Below are positions 1 to 11,949 of a stretch of 64,000 nucleotides of DNA, piece after piece. The stretch covers positions 363,713,501-363,777,500 of the forward strand of contig CM057451.1 in the NCBI GenBank assembly GCA_016271365.2, given 5' to 3'. The translations under genes were made by a program, and so were the position numbers. This stretch comes from Neoceratodus forsteri. Its lineage: Eukaryota > Chordata > Ceratodontiformes > Ceratodontidae. The notes under the pieces are model-generated. The model was not told where the DNA came from and ran no database searches. It saw only the letters and a program-made list of their open reading frames with translations. The stretch's first letter is position 1, and the number at the start of each line of letters is the position of its first letter.

Positions 1-531
1 AGTGCAGAGACTAACCCACCTCTCTCGACTTGCTGCAACATCAGGCTGAGCTGGGGGGGGCGGAGTCTAACCAGCATGCTTCATCCAAGGAAGAAATTGG
101 TTAGTTCATTCAATAATCTCAGCACACATGGAGTAGAAACAAAAAAAAAAAAAAAGAAATGTAATTTTGATCCTAATTTTTAAAATCAATCAATAAATAA
201 AATGGCTCAGCTCCATGGAACTGAGAGACAAAGACATATGTAGGGCAGTACTCGAGAGGCGTTAGACAGTACCAGATGAGCTCAGTGCTTAAACAGGCCT
301 AAAACAATTGGACCAGGCACAGACTCCACGCAGATACCCAAAGCCATTTCAAAGCTCAGGATCTTACAGGATGCAAATGTAACTCCTAGGTGGTGCTATC
401 CCAAGGGCTACTACCCCCTGCCTGCTTGGCTAGTAGTAGGTTAAGAGACCCGAGTTCTGAAACGGGTGCCTCCACCCGGAGGTCAGGGTTGGTAGTAGTC
501 AAACAAACCTGGGCACAGCCCTCCGGAACAC
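1..531. other. unassigned DNA flanking the Gypsy LTR
   Basis: I see no gene or recognisable element here. It contains a poly-A tract near 140-155 and ordinary mixed-composition sequence. It is the outer flank of the LTR that begins at 532; the matching target duplication cannot be tested because the element's other end is missing from the window. Confidence 0.4.
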
Positions 532-2289
532 TGTAACCCCCCCCCCTTCCTTACTAGTGGCCAGAACAATACACAATAATCACTTTCACAATACCCCTGA
601 TACACCACACAACTACCCACACTGTTTGCACTTACCACCAGGGCTTTCCTCTTGCCCAGCCCTGGTGACCCCCTGTAAAACAAAGTTATACACAGCAAAT
701 AACAGCAGTACAGTAGTCTTGCACAAACTGGAACCACAGTCAGGGTAAATGCAAAAAAGAGTTGGATCTGATTTATTTAAGGGGCTTGAACAAGGGGAGG
801 GGCATAATCACGTTAATTTGCTTGAAGACTGTATCAATCAAACAGTTATGCATGCACTTCAGGGTCCATAAACAGTCACACACCCTGGGTACCCAGATGG
901 AGAATGGTGGGCTAGCCAGGAACATTGCAGCTGGTTGGGGCCCTGTGATGGAAGAAAAAAACAACATGCACAACACACACCATTTGTAATCTGGAGCTGG
1001 AGGGCTCAGTTCATGAAAAGAAAAACAACAAGACAATCAGGTGACATACTTTTATATTAGGCTGTTGTTGCAGGGAGCTACCCTGATGATTACTCATGAT
1101 GCCAAAGACTGGACACAGGCTGGACGAAAATCGAGACAGCAGGTGGTTAATCTGGAGTGGCAGGAGAAGCAGGGCCCACACAAATCACCGAGGCGTCATT
1201 CCTGTTGAAGCATTCAGCAGGGGGCTAATCCCCAGGCAGGTCTCTCGTGGGTGGCTTTCTCTGTGCAGTGGGGTAGTCTGGCAGAGCCAGTGTGGCATGG
1301 CCCAGGCCGAATGGAGATGAATGCAGATTCAGTCCGATTAGGCTGGATAAAGCTTCCAGCAAGCAGAACACAGTTCACACGGTGGGGAACCAAATCATGA
1401 CCCACTTTCAATACACAGCACATTTACATGTAAGGAAATTCTACTGTACAAGGCAAACCGCTCTCTGGTCACGATCGCAAAGTCTGCACAAACCAGGGAT
1501 TCAGAAGCATCTGGAAATCCTGACAAGCCGATCGCATTCAGCAAAATCTTCGGTCTTCTTCAGGTAAAAGCCTGGTCACAGTCCAGTGGCTTAAATAGTC
1601 CTCACAACAGGATTCAGTCCGAATAAACTCTATTTTCCCTCTCAGGGACAGCAGGCAGACAGGCAGGCCAAAACTCAGCCATTTCAAAGTTCTCCCATGC
1701 AAAACTACACAGAACTGCTGTTCAAAAATCACTTGAGCTGTTACTTCTTCACTTCTCAGCTCAAAATTGAAACTAGGTGCAGCAGTCTGGGAAATTCCCC
1801 AAGATCCAAAAGGTTTGGTTGGCTGATCCTCCTGTCAGTCACAACAAAGGCTCCCCCTTCAGGTGCAAAAAGGTGCAAAAAGCCCAAAACTACAATTCCT
1901 ACAGATTTTGACTCCAGACCGCTCCTGTAGTCTGGCTCCATTTTAGGTCCCACCAGTACTGATTGGTCCAATTCGCAGTCCAGGACCAAGATAGTGGAGA
2001 TAAACAAGACAGTCCTTGCTGCAAAGAAGGCAGGTTAAACAAACTACATTATCATTATCACTCTAAATGATTTTCAGCAAATAGTTACATCTTTCATCAG
2101 AGCTCTCTCTCAGATTACTTATGACTGCAATCCAGGCAGCTCTTAAAGAGACAGTACACAGAGGCTATACACGCATGCTCTGGCAATCACATTTAAACTG
2201 TTAAAACGGAGGACACCAGCCTGGCACGGAGCATTTGGGCATGCTCGTGGAAGACTTTTCAGGAACCCCCATTTGTAGGGGGGGTTACA
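532..2289 (-). mobile_element. 3' LTR of a Gypsy-type retrotransposon
   Basis: On the minus strand this segment begins TGTAACCCCCCC at 2289 and ends GGGGGGGTTACA at 532, the TG...CA inverted ends expected of an LTR. It lies directly downstream of a minus-strand Gypsy pol reading frame and is preceded by a purine-rich tract. Its length, about 1.76 kb, is long for Gypsy but within the known range. The second LTR is not in the window, so the limits rest on terminal symmetry and position, not on comparison of two copies. Confidence 0.6.
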
Positions 2290-2306
2290 CCCTTCCCTGC
2301 CTGGAG
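2290..2306 (-). other. polypurine tract of the Gypsy element
   Basis: The minus strand reads CTCCAGGCAGGGAAGGG immediately before the TGTAAC of the LTR. A purine-rich run touching the 3' LTR is where plus-strand DNA synthesis is primed in LTR retrotransposons. Position and composition support the call. Confidence 0.55.
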
Positions 2307-2499
2307 AAAACTTGGCGTCCACGTCAGGTCTGTACCATCATGCATCAGTTCACATAAACTTATTACTTTACTATACATATTCACTACACTTCATGATACT
2401 ATATCCATTCTGACAACACATTGTGCATATTTCACACAGGTAAATTGAACATTACTATACTGAATCAGGTAATAACTTCTTGTACCTTAAACAATTCAA

Positions 2500-5400
2500 G
2501 AAGGGGGCCCTTTCCTATCAGCTAACTTGGGGCTAGAGGGGGCAGGGGCACCATGGTGAGAGAGAAAGACAAGTAACCTGGAATTGGCTGTCAAGCTAAA
2601 TTTGGGCAGTGAGCTTGGTGAGACATAAACACCTTTGTGCACCACATTGAGAGGCAAATCCACTGGCCCCCCAGAAGAATCATAACTGAGGCGTACTACT
2701 GGCTTGACAGCTCAGCCAGTCTTTCTGAGGGGGACAACTACAGTCTTTGTACTCTCAGCACTGGTCTGGGGACTCTCATCACTTGTAAGGGGTGCCTCTG
2801 CCTGGGTGGGAACATCCAAACTTGGGGCACTGTCAGCTGCTTGCTCTGCAGGCTCTGTTTCTATAACACTTGACTCATTTTGTGAAGGCTAAGGCACAAT
2901 CAACCTTTGAGGCACTGAAGGGGGTGGTCAGCACTTTCATAGTATTCAGGTTCTGGTATGTCACCAGAAAGACTCAAACCCTCAGCCCCTTCTTCAGGCA
3001 TCATACAGTTCCACAATACACAGAGACTCAGCATCTTCAGATGTGATGCTTTGCACTTCACTTTCAGGGAGCATTGGCTCCAAGGACAAAGCTGAGGGGT
3101 TAGGCAGTCGAGAAGGCCCAGCTTCATCCCCACAATTAATCATGAGGTTACCTCGAAACAGCTGACTCAGTTCATAAGAGAGGTAATAGGCATAGTCGCA
3201 CTCACTTTCATCAGTAGTGGACTGACAGTCATTATCAATCTGGGCCTGCTGTGGAGGAAACCTTAAATCTGTGACCACTGGGGTAAGGCTGACTGTCTCT
3301 TTCTTGCAGCAGCACGAGTCACCAGGCCATGGGGCTCAATTTCTGGGGATTCAGCCTCAATCATGACTTGGCCAATAGGTAGCAAGTGGTTACGGTGCAT
3401 GGTCTTGACAGCTTTGGAGTTGTTCTCTGGGTATTCCTTGTACACAGGTAAATCAACTTTCCAACTACTACATGGGGAAGGTGGTGCCACCAATCAGCAA
3501 TTTTGTGTTTACCATGCAGTCCCAAATTGCGTAACAACACACGGTCTCCAGGTCGAAGCTCTTGAGCCTTTACTTTTTTATCATGCCTCTCTTTGTTAGC
3601 TAGATTTTTCTTGGTGGCCATTGTCTGGTCCAGTTTATAGGCATGGTTCAACTGAGCTTTCAGGTTTTGTAAATATTGCAAGTAGTTTTTGGCTCAGAGC
3701 CCATCAGGAGAGACCCCAAAACAGACATTAACTGGCCGCCTGGCCTCTCTCCCGAACATGAGACAGAAGGGGGAGAACCCAGTAGCATCATTTTTTGTGC
3801 AATTGTATGCGTGTACCAAGGTGCTAATCTGCTGGCTCCATTTATGCTTGTCTTTTGGGTGGAGGGTGCCCAGCATGTCTAGAAGGGTGCAGTTAAAAGA
3901 TTCTGGTTGCGGGTCTCCCTGCAGGTAATAGGGAGTGGTTCTTGACTTTTTCACCCCCCACAGAGAGAGCATTTCTTTGATTAGTCGACTCTCAAAGCCT
4001 CTGCCCTGGTCAGAGTGGATCCGCTGGGGGACACCATAGTGGACGAAGAAATTTTCCACTAGCACCTTGGCCATGGTAGATGCCTTTTGATCTTTGGTGG
4101 GAAAAGCTTGTGCATATCATGTGAAATGATCCGTAACCACTAGCACATTGCCAATGTTCCGCTGATCAGATTCTAAACACAAGAAGTCTGTGCAGACTAG
4201 TTCCATGGGGGCACTGGTAGTAATATTAACAAGGGGGGAAGCCCTCTGAGGCACAGCTTTTCTTTGCAGGCAGCGACTACAAGTCTTTACATGGTGCTCA
4301 ACATTGGCCCCCATTTTGGGCCAGTAGAAGTGAGATCGTACCAGGTCAAGGGTTCTGGTAATACTGAGGTGCCCCATGTGATTGTGGAGGGACCTCAGTA
4401 CCAAATCTTTAAAGGCCGTGGGCAGAACCAATTGTTGCTTGTCTACTTTGCCACTATGATCTACTGTCTCTCTATACAACAACTGATTGAGCAACTTCAA
4501 TCTGGGGCCTTCTTTAAACAATAAAGCAGTTCGCAAGTCAGTGGAACGTAACTTAGACACATCTTTCCCCGCACGCAGGGCATCGAGTGCTGACTGAATC
4601 ATTGGATCTTGGAATTGAGCCCACTGAATGTTGTCGTTGTAAAACTGAGGTAGTGCACTAATATCTAGAGCAGAAAAGTGGCAATAGGCAACCGGTATGC
4701 AGGTATAAGGAGGGCCCAAGCAATCTACTAAACAGTCCACTGTGTCCGCAGACATCTGTTCATCTCTATCAAACTTTTGGCACAATGCTCGAATGTCAGG
4801 TTCAGACAGCCTGACCCAATCACTCTTGGAAGTGGGCCTTCGTGATAGGGCATCAGCATCAGTATGGTTCAGGCCCGGTCTGTATTCGACAGCATAATCA
4901 TAGGTTGATAATGCAGAAAGCCACCAGTGCCCAGTGGCGTCTAACTTAGCTGAAGTCTGTACATAGGTCAACGGGTTATTGTCAATCTTCACCAATATCT
5001 TTGCCCCATAGAGGTATTCATGAAACTGGTCAACGATGGCCCATTTTAGCACAAGGAACTCCAACTTATTCACAGAGTAATTTTGTTTGGACGGGGTCAA
5101 GCTCCTTCTGGCGAAAGCTACTGGTCTTAGGCCTTTCTCATGGTCTTGGTACAGCACCACTCCTAGACCCTGCAGACTAACGTCCGTATGCAGCACATAG
5201 GGTTTAGTGGGGTCAGCACTGGCGAGGATGGTGGCATGGGTGAGCTGGTTTATGATCTCATGGAAGGCTGCTTCACAGTCGAGCATCCAGCGGGGCCCAA
5301 AGAGTTCACCTGGGCAGAAATGTACTTTTTCTGGTTCTTTAATGGCCCCTTTTCTGTGTTTACAATTGGAAGGAGGGTAACCCTGGGTAAGGTTCAAAAG

Positions 5401-6560
5401 TGGGCGAATCACCTTGGAATAGTCTTTTATGAACCTGCAGTAGTAGCCACAGAACCCCAGGAAACGTTGTAGTTCTTTCAGATTATGGGGCTGGGGCCAA
5501 GTAGTCAGTGCTTCAACCTTACTGGGATCATTCTCTATCCCATTTGTAGATACTATGTGCCCCACATACTTCACGGAGGTTTGGAAAAACTGGCACTTGT
5601 CAATGGACAGCTTGAGGCTGAAGTCTTCCAGTCGGTCTAGGACTTTAAACAGCCGGTTCTCATACTCCTCTAAGGTGCTCCCAAACACAATGACATCATC
5701 CAAGTACACCAGGCATTCCAGCAAATTCATATCTCCAACTGCACATTCTATCAGTTGCTAAAAGGTGGCCATGTCACCCGATATCCCCTGTGGTATCCTC
5801 AGAAACTCGTAGAACCCCAATGGACAGATGAAGGCTGTTTTCTCATGGTCTTCCAGGGCCATCGGGATCTGGTAGTATCCACTGCGAAGATGCAACACCG
5901 AGAACAATTTGCTGCCATTCAAACAGTCCAGGGCATCTTGTATATGAGGCATAGTGAATTGGTCTGGGATAGTCCACCAGTTCAGGGTTCGAAAATCAAC
6001 ACACATCCTCACAGACCCATTCTTCTTACGTACAACCACAATGGGAGAGGCATATGGGCTCCTGGATTCTTGTATCAGACCAGCAGCGAGCATTTCCTGC
6101 AGGTGTCTTCTCACATCATCTATGTCTGTTGAGGCTAGGTGTTGGGACCTTTCTCGAAATGGCCGTTCATCGTGCAGGTGTATGTGATGCTCTGCACCCT
6201 GGACACATCCCACATCCCATTCCTTTAATGAAAACACTTGATCTCTCTGGGCAAGTCTCTTGCTAATTCTAGGCTAGGCCGGGGGGTGTTAGACCCCAAC
6301 CCTACTTGCCCTACATGTTGCCCACCAGCTCTTTCACCAAAAGAACTCCTCCTCCTATTATACCTAAGCCTGGAGCAACCCCACCCCCCAGGGGCAGGGC
6401 CAGGACCCTAACCAACAGAGGAGAGCATGGCTTAGTAAGCCAGCTCTGGGAGGGATGGCTTACATCTGCAGACCACCTCCCCACCTGCCCTAGTAATTCT
6501 AAGTCCCCCTCTCCCATCTGCTGATACTTTTTCTTCCCATACACACATTTCCAGCTCATT
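2500..6560 (-). pseudogene. pol: Gypsy pol polyprotein remnant: RT, RNase H, integrase
   Basis: Read on the minus strand, the domains appear in the Gypsy order. Reverse transcriptase (about 6237-5250) has VVVRKKNGSVRMCVDFRTLN and the catalytic YLDDVIVF near 5690. RNase H (about 5250-4800) follows. The integrase has an HHCC zinc finger (HNHMGH, then CSRC, near 4400-4265) and a core around 4130-3700 with SDQGRGFES. The C-terminal tail near 2735-2660 contains RLSYDSSGGP, the usual end of Gypsy pol. From 6237 to 3361 one reading frame holds with only three stops, at 5758 (TAG), 4117 (TGA) and 3694 (TGA); a frameshift follows near 3465 and more damage lies downstream. Protease and gag are not recognisable, and the element looks 5' truncated near 6560. 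It encodes the enzymes for copying RNA and inserting cDNA, but is now inactive. Confidence 0.88.
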
Positions 6561-6623
6561 CACTGACACCTTCTCCAGCTCCAACCATCTTGTGCACACT
6601 CAAACCTGACCAAATACATTTGG

Positions 6624-6822
6624 ACTGCCAGTACAGCCTAGAGATTAGAGCAATGAGTTGTGAACAAGTTTGGTGCATCCAGCTAAACTGGATTTGATTC
6701 AGACAACCTCCACTTACATACTGTTTGCACCTGAGCAATTCAGTTAGACTCCCTGTTCTCCTAGGATGGACCTGGAAATGAGCTTTAGCTCACTGTGCCT
6801 TTCCTGGTCAAATAAATAAAAA
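6624..6822 (+). mobile_element. tRNA-derived SINE, MIR-like
   Basis: The segment opens with a tRNA-like head (GCCAGTACAGCC then a degenerate B box, GGATTTGATTC). A middle part reading GAGCAATTCAGTTAG resembles the MIR/CORE-type GAGCAAGTCACTTA block, and it ends in an AATAAATAAAAAA tail near 6815. Other copies are at 8588-8768 (reverse) and 51114-51305, so it is a family. It is non-coding and would depend on a LINE for mobilisation. Confidence 0.55.
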
Positions 6823-7680
6823 AAGAAATTTCCCAATGTAACAAAAGAGGCACCAATTTAAGTTTAAGGCCATCTCCTGGTCCAATACTGTTTGTGGTGC
6901 CTCTTAGTCTCACTCTTTCTCCAAAGAAACACTTCAGACGTGCACAAGAATGACAGTATGGGCAGGCACAATCAGGTTGCCTACTGGTCCAGTGATTAAA
7001 TCGGTTCCCATTTTATCAGTGGAGGCACTTACTGCTGTTGAAGAGATGTCAGTGGATGGTGTGGGGAATCTCGGCATTTTATTTCTAACTTCATGGCCCA
7101 GTGATGTTAAATTATTTAAAAACAATGTGAAACTAGTTTATAACTCTCCTTCCATGAATAGCACTGAATTTGGAGTTTGAACTCAGTTAGCACTATTCAG
7201 AAGAATTTGCATACGTGTTTCTTCAGTTTGAGGAGTACTAACTACACCAGTCATCTAGTACCCAACTCCTCCCACCACTCAAAAAAAAAAAAGTTCTGTA
7301 TGGGATGCCTATGACAAAACCCTGTTGTAAGCAGCCACAAAAATGCAGCATCCAGCGCACTCTGGTGCAAAAATCCAACGACAGGAACAGGCAGAGCAAA
7401 CAGATTTTCACCCAGTACACCACAGTTTGTAACTCTTTTTCTGATAGGCACATGGTGCTAGAATCTGTAAGACAAAAATCGGACCAATGTTCCATCCAGT
7501 TAATCCCCACAGCAGTCACAACCGTGGGACAGAAGAAGACCTATGGTCCAGCAAGTTCATTCCCTCATGTGCCAAGCTGTGGTATCTGTATCTGGCAATG
7601 CCATTCCTCTTTGAGAACTCATTCAGTTTATGCAATACAGCATATAACTAACATTTATTTTTTTAATTTAATGTGTTTTA
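6823..7680. other. unassigned spacer
   Basis: I see no coding region or clear repeat. There is a short poly-A run near 7281-7292 and AT-rich sequence after 7640. Confidence 0.35.
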
Positions 7681-7684
7681 TTCC

Positions 7685-7890
7685 CTGGTCACCCAGTCTG
7701 CCCCGTATAGGCCCTCTGTTCTCCCAGCCCATCACCTGCCGAACGAAATTTGATTTGATGACCTCCTCTGACAATCTATTCAACAATTCTATAGCCCTCT
7801 GAGTGCAGTAATTTGCCCTTAATTATGTGTGAACCATCCCCTCTTAGCTTCTGAGTATGCTCCTTTGTTAGACTGGCCAGCTCAGGTGGC
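7685..7890 (-). mobile_element. CR1-type LINE 3' fragment (reverse)
   Basis: Read in reverse, this resembles the end of CR1 ORF2 and its 3' UTR: the plus strand carries phrases such as ACCTCCTCTGACAATC and CCATCCCCTCTTAGCTTCTG, which parallel the reverse CR1 ends at 9325-9660 and 39690-40226. It is short and diverged, so assignment rests on similarity of layout within the window. Confidence 0.4.
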
Positions 7891-8587
7891 CGATACCATT
7901 TCGTTCAGAACAGAATTGACAATAGCATGTACGTGTGATGTTATCTCAGAATACGGGAGGGAATGTATTTGCCATTTTTTATAGCCAAAAAGGACAGGAA
8001 ACAAGCAGGGTCTGATAATAATCTGATTTGTTGGTTGTACTGACCTGTGTCAAATCCTGGGGTTTGGGGGACATTTGTATTGCTACAAGGTGGGGGAAAA
8101 GTATGTGAAGACACAACACAGAGTGTTGGACTTTTTACATACTAAGGGTTCATATGGGTACATTGCTCAGGGCAAGCATGCAGGCAGACAGCCCCCCCCC
8201 AAACAGAGATCAGATCAGGCCATCACTAAGACCTGTCCTGGTACCTTCAACCCAAATCCAAGAGATCAGCAGCACACCTTTCCCAACAGATACAGCTGGC
8301 ACAAGAAGCCCATCCCCAAAGCTCTCCCCGACCCCAAAGAAATGGCAACTGGGAGCCCATCACTGATGCAGACAGCCACCCACCACAGAGATGGGGCTGG
8401 CACAGTGAGCGAGAAACCAGAACTGGGGGATATATTTCACAGTGGGAGGGCAAAAGTGAGGGATTCTTACCAGATGGAGTAATGCAGGCAACAGTGGTGA
8501 AAACTACTAAAAAACACTGCCAATAATTTGGTAGCATATGCCATATGAAACCCAAATATCTGTGGTATTCTATTTCAGAATTTTTGG
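7891..8587. other. unassigned spacer
   Basis: An open frame of 135 codons exists at 8075-8482 (+), but its proline- and lysine-rich product matches nothing I recognise and its composition is that of surrounding non-coding DNA. I do not call a gene here. Confidence 0.35.
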
Positions 8588-8768
8588 CTGAGAGAGGCAC
8601 ACTGTGCTGAAGCATGTTTCCAGCGACCTGTGAGCATTTGGGGATAAGTGACTAGTTCAGGGCCAGACAGTGTGCAAAGGGCCACAGTAGGATTGAATCC
8701 CAGGCCTACTGGGAGTCCAGGTTCATAGCTCGGTACACCAACCTCTATACTATACTGCCTCCCTAACA
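8588..8768 (-). mobile_element. tRNA-derived SINE, MIR-like (reverse copy)
   Basis: The minus strand starts GGGAGGCAGTATAGTATAGA at about 8764 and has a B-box-like GGGATTCAATCC followed by a GAACTAGTCACTTA block. The same order and the same GGGAGGCAGTATAGTGCAG opening occur at 51114, so the two are copies of one family. Confidence 0.65.
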
Positions 8769-8844
8769 TAAATAACACTCTGATATCCTTGCCACTCCCT
8801 GCAAAGTACCTTGGACCAGGTGCAGACCTTTACGTTTGACAACA

Positions 8845-9095
8845 GGTAGGAGGCATGAGCTATGAGGAGTGATTGGCCATACTTAAATTATTTAGCATTG
8901 AAAAGAGAAAGTTGAGAGGTGAGCTTATCAGAGTTCAGGGGAAATGTTATAAAGCATTACTTCACACAATGGGTTGGGTAATATGTGGACTTGTCTACCC
9001 AATAAGGGGTTGGAAAGTAGAAACTAGCACTCTTCATGCTTTCAAAGCAGAATGAGACAGATTCTGAGGGAGATTAGTATTGAGGATTACAAAGC
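8845..9095 (+). mobile_element. CR1 3' fragment
   Basis: The stretch reads like the end of CR1 ORF2: a block around 8890 coding LFSIEKRKLRGELI, then a tryptophan-containing segment and a phenylalanine-rich end near 9040. The order parallels the ends of CR1-A, CR1-B and CR1-C. It is 5' truncated, as most CR1 copies are. Confidence 0.5.
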
Positions 9096-9324
9096 TTGTT
9101 GAGCTTGGAATGGGTGCCCACACTCAACGTGGGTATAGTCATAGGTGGTATTAGGCAAAAGCAACAAAGCAACCACTTGGGGCACCAACACAGAAGGGGT
9201 ACACTAACATAATATTAGCAGAGATCAGCTTGAAATGTAAAAAGTGTTAATGTAAGAAACAGAATTGTTGTTGTCGCGCTGTCCACTCAGTGTCACCCAT
9301 ACTGGAAGGAAACCGCATTCACAA

Positions 9325-9660
9325 TTAAGAAATATAGACTTTGATGGCAGATAAGGACCACTTGGCCCACCCTGTCTGCCCATTTCCCCACCTACTGGAT
9401 AAGCCGCAGATCCTAGTTAACCTACCGACTACTTCCTCTTACGCCCCACAACAATTGCTTTATGTCTGTCCCATGCACTCTTGAATTCCCCCACTGTTTT
9501 TGACACCACAACCTCCTCAGGAAGGCCATTCCATGCATCCGTCACCCTCTCTGTGAAAAAAATACTTCCTTACATTACCCCTGAGCCTTCCCCCCATCTT
9601 CAAATTGTGCCCCCTTATTCTTGTACACCTCTTTTTCTGAAATGATTCATATAACTTGGA
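9325..9660 (-). mobile_element. CR1-type 3' end fragment (reverse)
   Basis: The plus strand begins with the reverse of a CR1 3' end (ATATAGACTTTGATGGCAGA) and continues with the complement of the ORF2 C-terminal region (GGAAGGCCATTCCATGCATC, then CACCCTCTCTGTGAAAAAAA). The element points to the minus strand and is 5' truncated. Confidence 0.6.
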
Positions 9661-9879
9661 TAAACTGTTTGCTCTCCCTGAATGTACTGTACCCCTTCAT
9701 CAGTTCTCTACTTATACAGTTATTACAGTACATCAATGGAGGACAGTAGGGAAGAAATATTTTTCAGCATCCTTTTTCACGTGGTTGACAGCCATGGCAT
9801 ATGATGCCCACTACCCTCCAAATAGGGTGGATTCCAGCCTCTGTCAGTAGAGCAAACTGGGATTCAGTTCTGTGCATCA

Positions 9880-11045
9880 GCTTTGTGACATTCGAGAGTT
9901 TAAATCTTTTGCAACACTACAAGGGTTTCAGTTACCGACCAAGAATCATATTAATTATTTACAGTTAAGATCCTATCTTCTAGGCATAGGGGATGATTTT
10001 AAAGCTCAACCACAAGGCACTAATTTATTATTAATGATATTTATTGCCCATCAGAAAGGTGAGATATGGAACCACTTAACAGGGGTATTATACAGGAGAC
10101 TACAAGATCTGGCTCAGGACACTTCAAGCTCTATTCTTGGTAAGTGGAATTCTGAACTGAATACAAATCACACCTTAGACCTCTGGTATAAATATGCTGC
10201 TATGAATTATTGCATTACCTCCTCAAACTGCTAGAGAGACTATAGCCGTGTTTACACTGTGGCAGTGCTGTGGCATGTACTTCGCTCCCTTCCCAGTGCA
10301 CTGTCTGTGGTCCCATTTACACTGCCCACCCTTACAGCACTGCAGGTCGCTCCGAAGAGCGGCTGTGAATTCACCAGAGGCTGATTTTAAAACAGCCTTT
10401 GTAGCGGAGTGAACGCAACAAAGTGTTCACACTGCCATTCAATGCGCTCGCTCTGCTACTGATCCTACAACTGAGTCAGATCAAAAAAATGACCCAACTC
10501 GCACATATGGTACTTCTGACAGTATTTACATTGCCAACTTTGCAGCGCATCAACCAGCGCACATGGGTTGATGTGCTTCAAAGTCGGCAGTGTAAACATG
10601 GCTTAAGAATGGAAAAGCAGAATGAGATACTTATCACTCCTGCCATTCAAATGACATATATGGGTCCTACAATATGTTAGATGTTGGAGGTTACGTGGGG
10701 AAATGAAGGCTACGCATAGTCATATATACTGTATATTGGGAATGTCTGTATTATTATATAAGTGATTTCTGGACCCAGTGCCAATGTATTCTCCTACTTT
10801 ATGGAAGTAGCTTTGGTAACTCCATCACTAGTATTACTAGGGAATTAGGGATCCCCCCCCCCAGCTGAAAGTGCTGGGTACTACCCTTACACTCTTATTA
10901 GTACTAATTACTGGAGCTAAAAAAATAATCACCAGATTATGGCTGCAGCAAACATTACCAAACTTAAAACACCTGGTTTAAGATAGTTGTTGATGTATAT
11001 TATAAGAAAAGGTTCACATTTCAGCTCAAGGGGCAAGAACAAACC
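9880..11045 (+). pseudogene. L1/Tx1-like ORF2 C-terminal remnant
   Basis: The first part (9872-10234) codes for a stretch with SFATLQGFQLPTKNHINYLQ and QLRSYLLG, characteristic of the region after the RT in L1-group ORF2 proteins. It stops at a small inverted-repeat transposon (10245-10602). The reading resumes beyond it with EWKSRMRYLSLLPF, a W-containing segment, and later SDFWTQCQ near 10765. Frames shift repeatedly. Upstream RT and endonuclease are absent, so this is a 5'-truncated fragment. Confidence 0.55.
10245..10602. mobile_element. non-autonomous DNA transposon with TIRs (MITE-like)
   Basis: The ends are inverted: AGCCGTGTTTACACTG at 10244 and CAGTGTAAACATGGCTTA ending near 10605. 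The element is about 360 bp, has no coding capacity and interrupts an L1-like ORF2 remnant whose reading continues on both sides. The flanks (CTA on the left, TTA on the right) would suit a 3-bp target duplication with one mismatch, as in PIF/Harbinger elements, but this is not decisive. Confidence 0.6.
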
Positions 11046-11164
11046 TGTAAAGTGTTGTAGTGCTGATGGGTCTCACAGCAATTAGAGGTTAACCCAGAAT
11101 GTGTTCCTTATTACAAAAAAACGTGAGGGCACTGATGAGGGGGGTTCTCTATACACTGCTGGAG

Positions 11165-11735
11165 GTGCAGACAGCTGCCGACAAGTGGGGATGGAGACAG
11201 AACTCAGGATTCAGGGAAATATATAATCTTTTAACTTAGTGCATTGCTTTGTGTTGGAAGGGGCTGTGGGAGCTTCTATGCTGAGTGACGCTGTTTGGTG
11301 AGGGGAGACTGTGTTGGGGGTACTAGGGGAGGAGGGAGGAAGAGGGAGGGGGAGAACAAAGGAAGACGCCAGGCACCACGTGACTCCAGGCAGGCCAATT
11401 TGACTGCAGAGTTCAGGAGTTTAAAAGGTGCCATTGTTGTAGTCCTCTCCACAGAAGGCTGCCAACAAGTGGGTATGGAGACAGGACACAGGATTCGGGG
11501 TACATATATATATATTTTTTAAATTACACCATTGCTTTGTGTTGGAAGGGGCTGTGGGAGCTCCTATGCTGAGTGACGCTGTTTGGTGAGGGGAGATTGT
11601 GTTGGGGGTACTAGGAGAGGGGGGAGGAAGTGGACAGAGGGAGGAAGAGGAAGGAGGCAAAAAAAGGAGGACGCCAAGCACCACGTGACTTCGGGCAGGC
11701 CAATTGGGTCACAGAGTTTCAAATCTATTACCCAG
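11165..11735 (+). repeat. two tandem 285-bp units in the CR1-A 5' UTR
   Basis: The phrase TTGCTTTGTGTTGGAAGGGG occurs at 11246 and again at 11531, and GACGCTGTTTGGTGAGGGGA at 11287 and 11572, so the period is 285 bp. Both units carry CACCACGTGACT near their ends. Tandem 5' monomers act as internal promoters in some LINEs; that role here is inference. Confidence 0.75.
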
Positions 11736-11949
11736 CAGGCCAAGTGACCCCTCGCGGGAGTGACCCCGACGTGGGAGTGCCAAGACATGTGTGCCAAGGA
11801 GTGTGGCGTCTCGAGTGCCATCTGCAGGGCATCAGCAGGGAAGACAGCAGGCAGCAGGCCACGCTGGTTAAGGGCAGGTATGTGGAAGAGTTGCAGTGAA
11901 TCTACAAAGAGGAATCGGTCAGACTAAGTAACGGGGACCAGTAGCGCCT

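Noticed and set aside
7305..7802. A 165-codon open frame on the plus strand
   Set aside because: No motif or family resemblance; its second half overlaps a reverse CR1 fragment, so it is chance.
8075..8482. A 135-codon open frame on the plus strand
   Set aside because: Composition matches surrounding DNA, no known domain, and nothing upstream looks like a promoter or exon structure.
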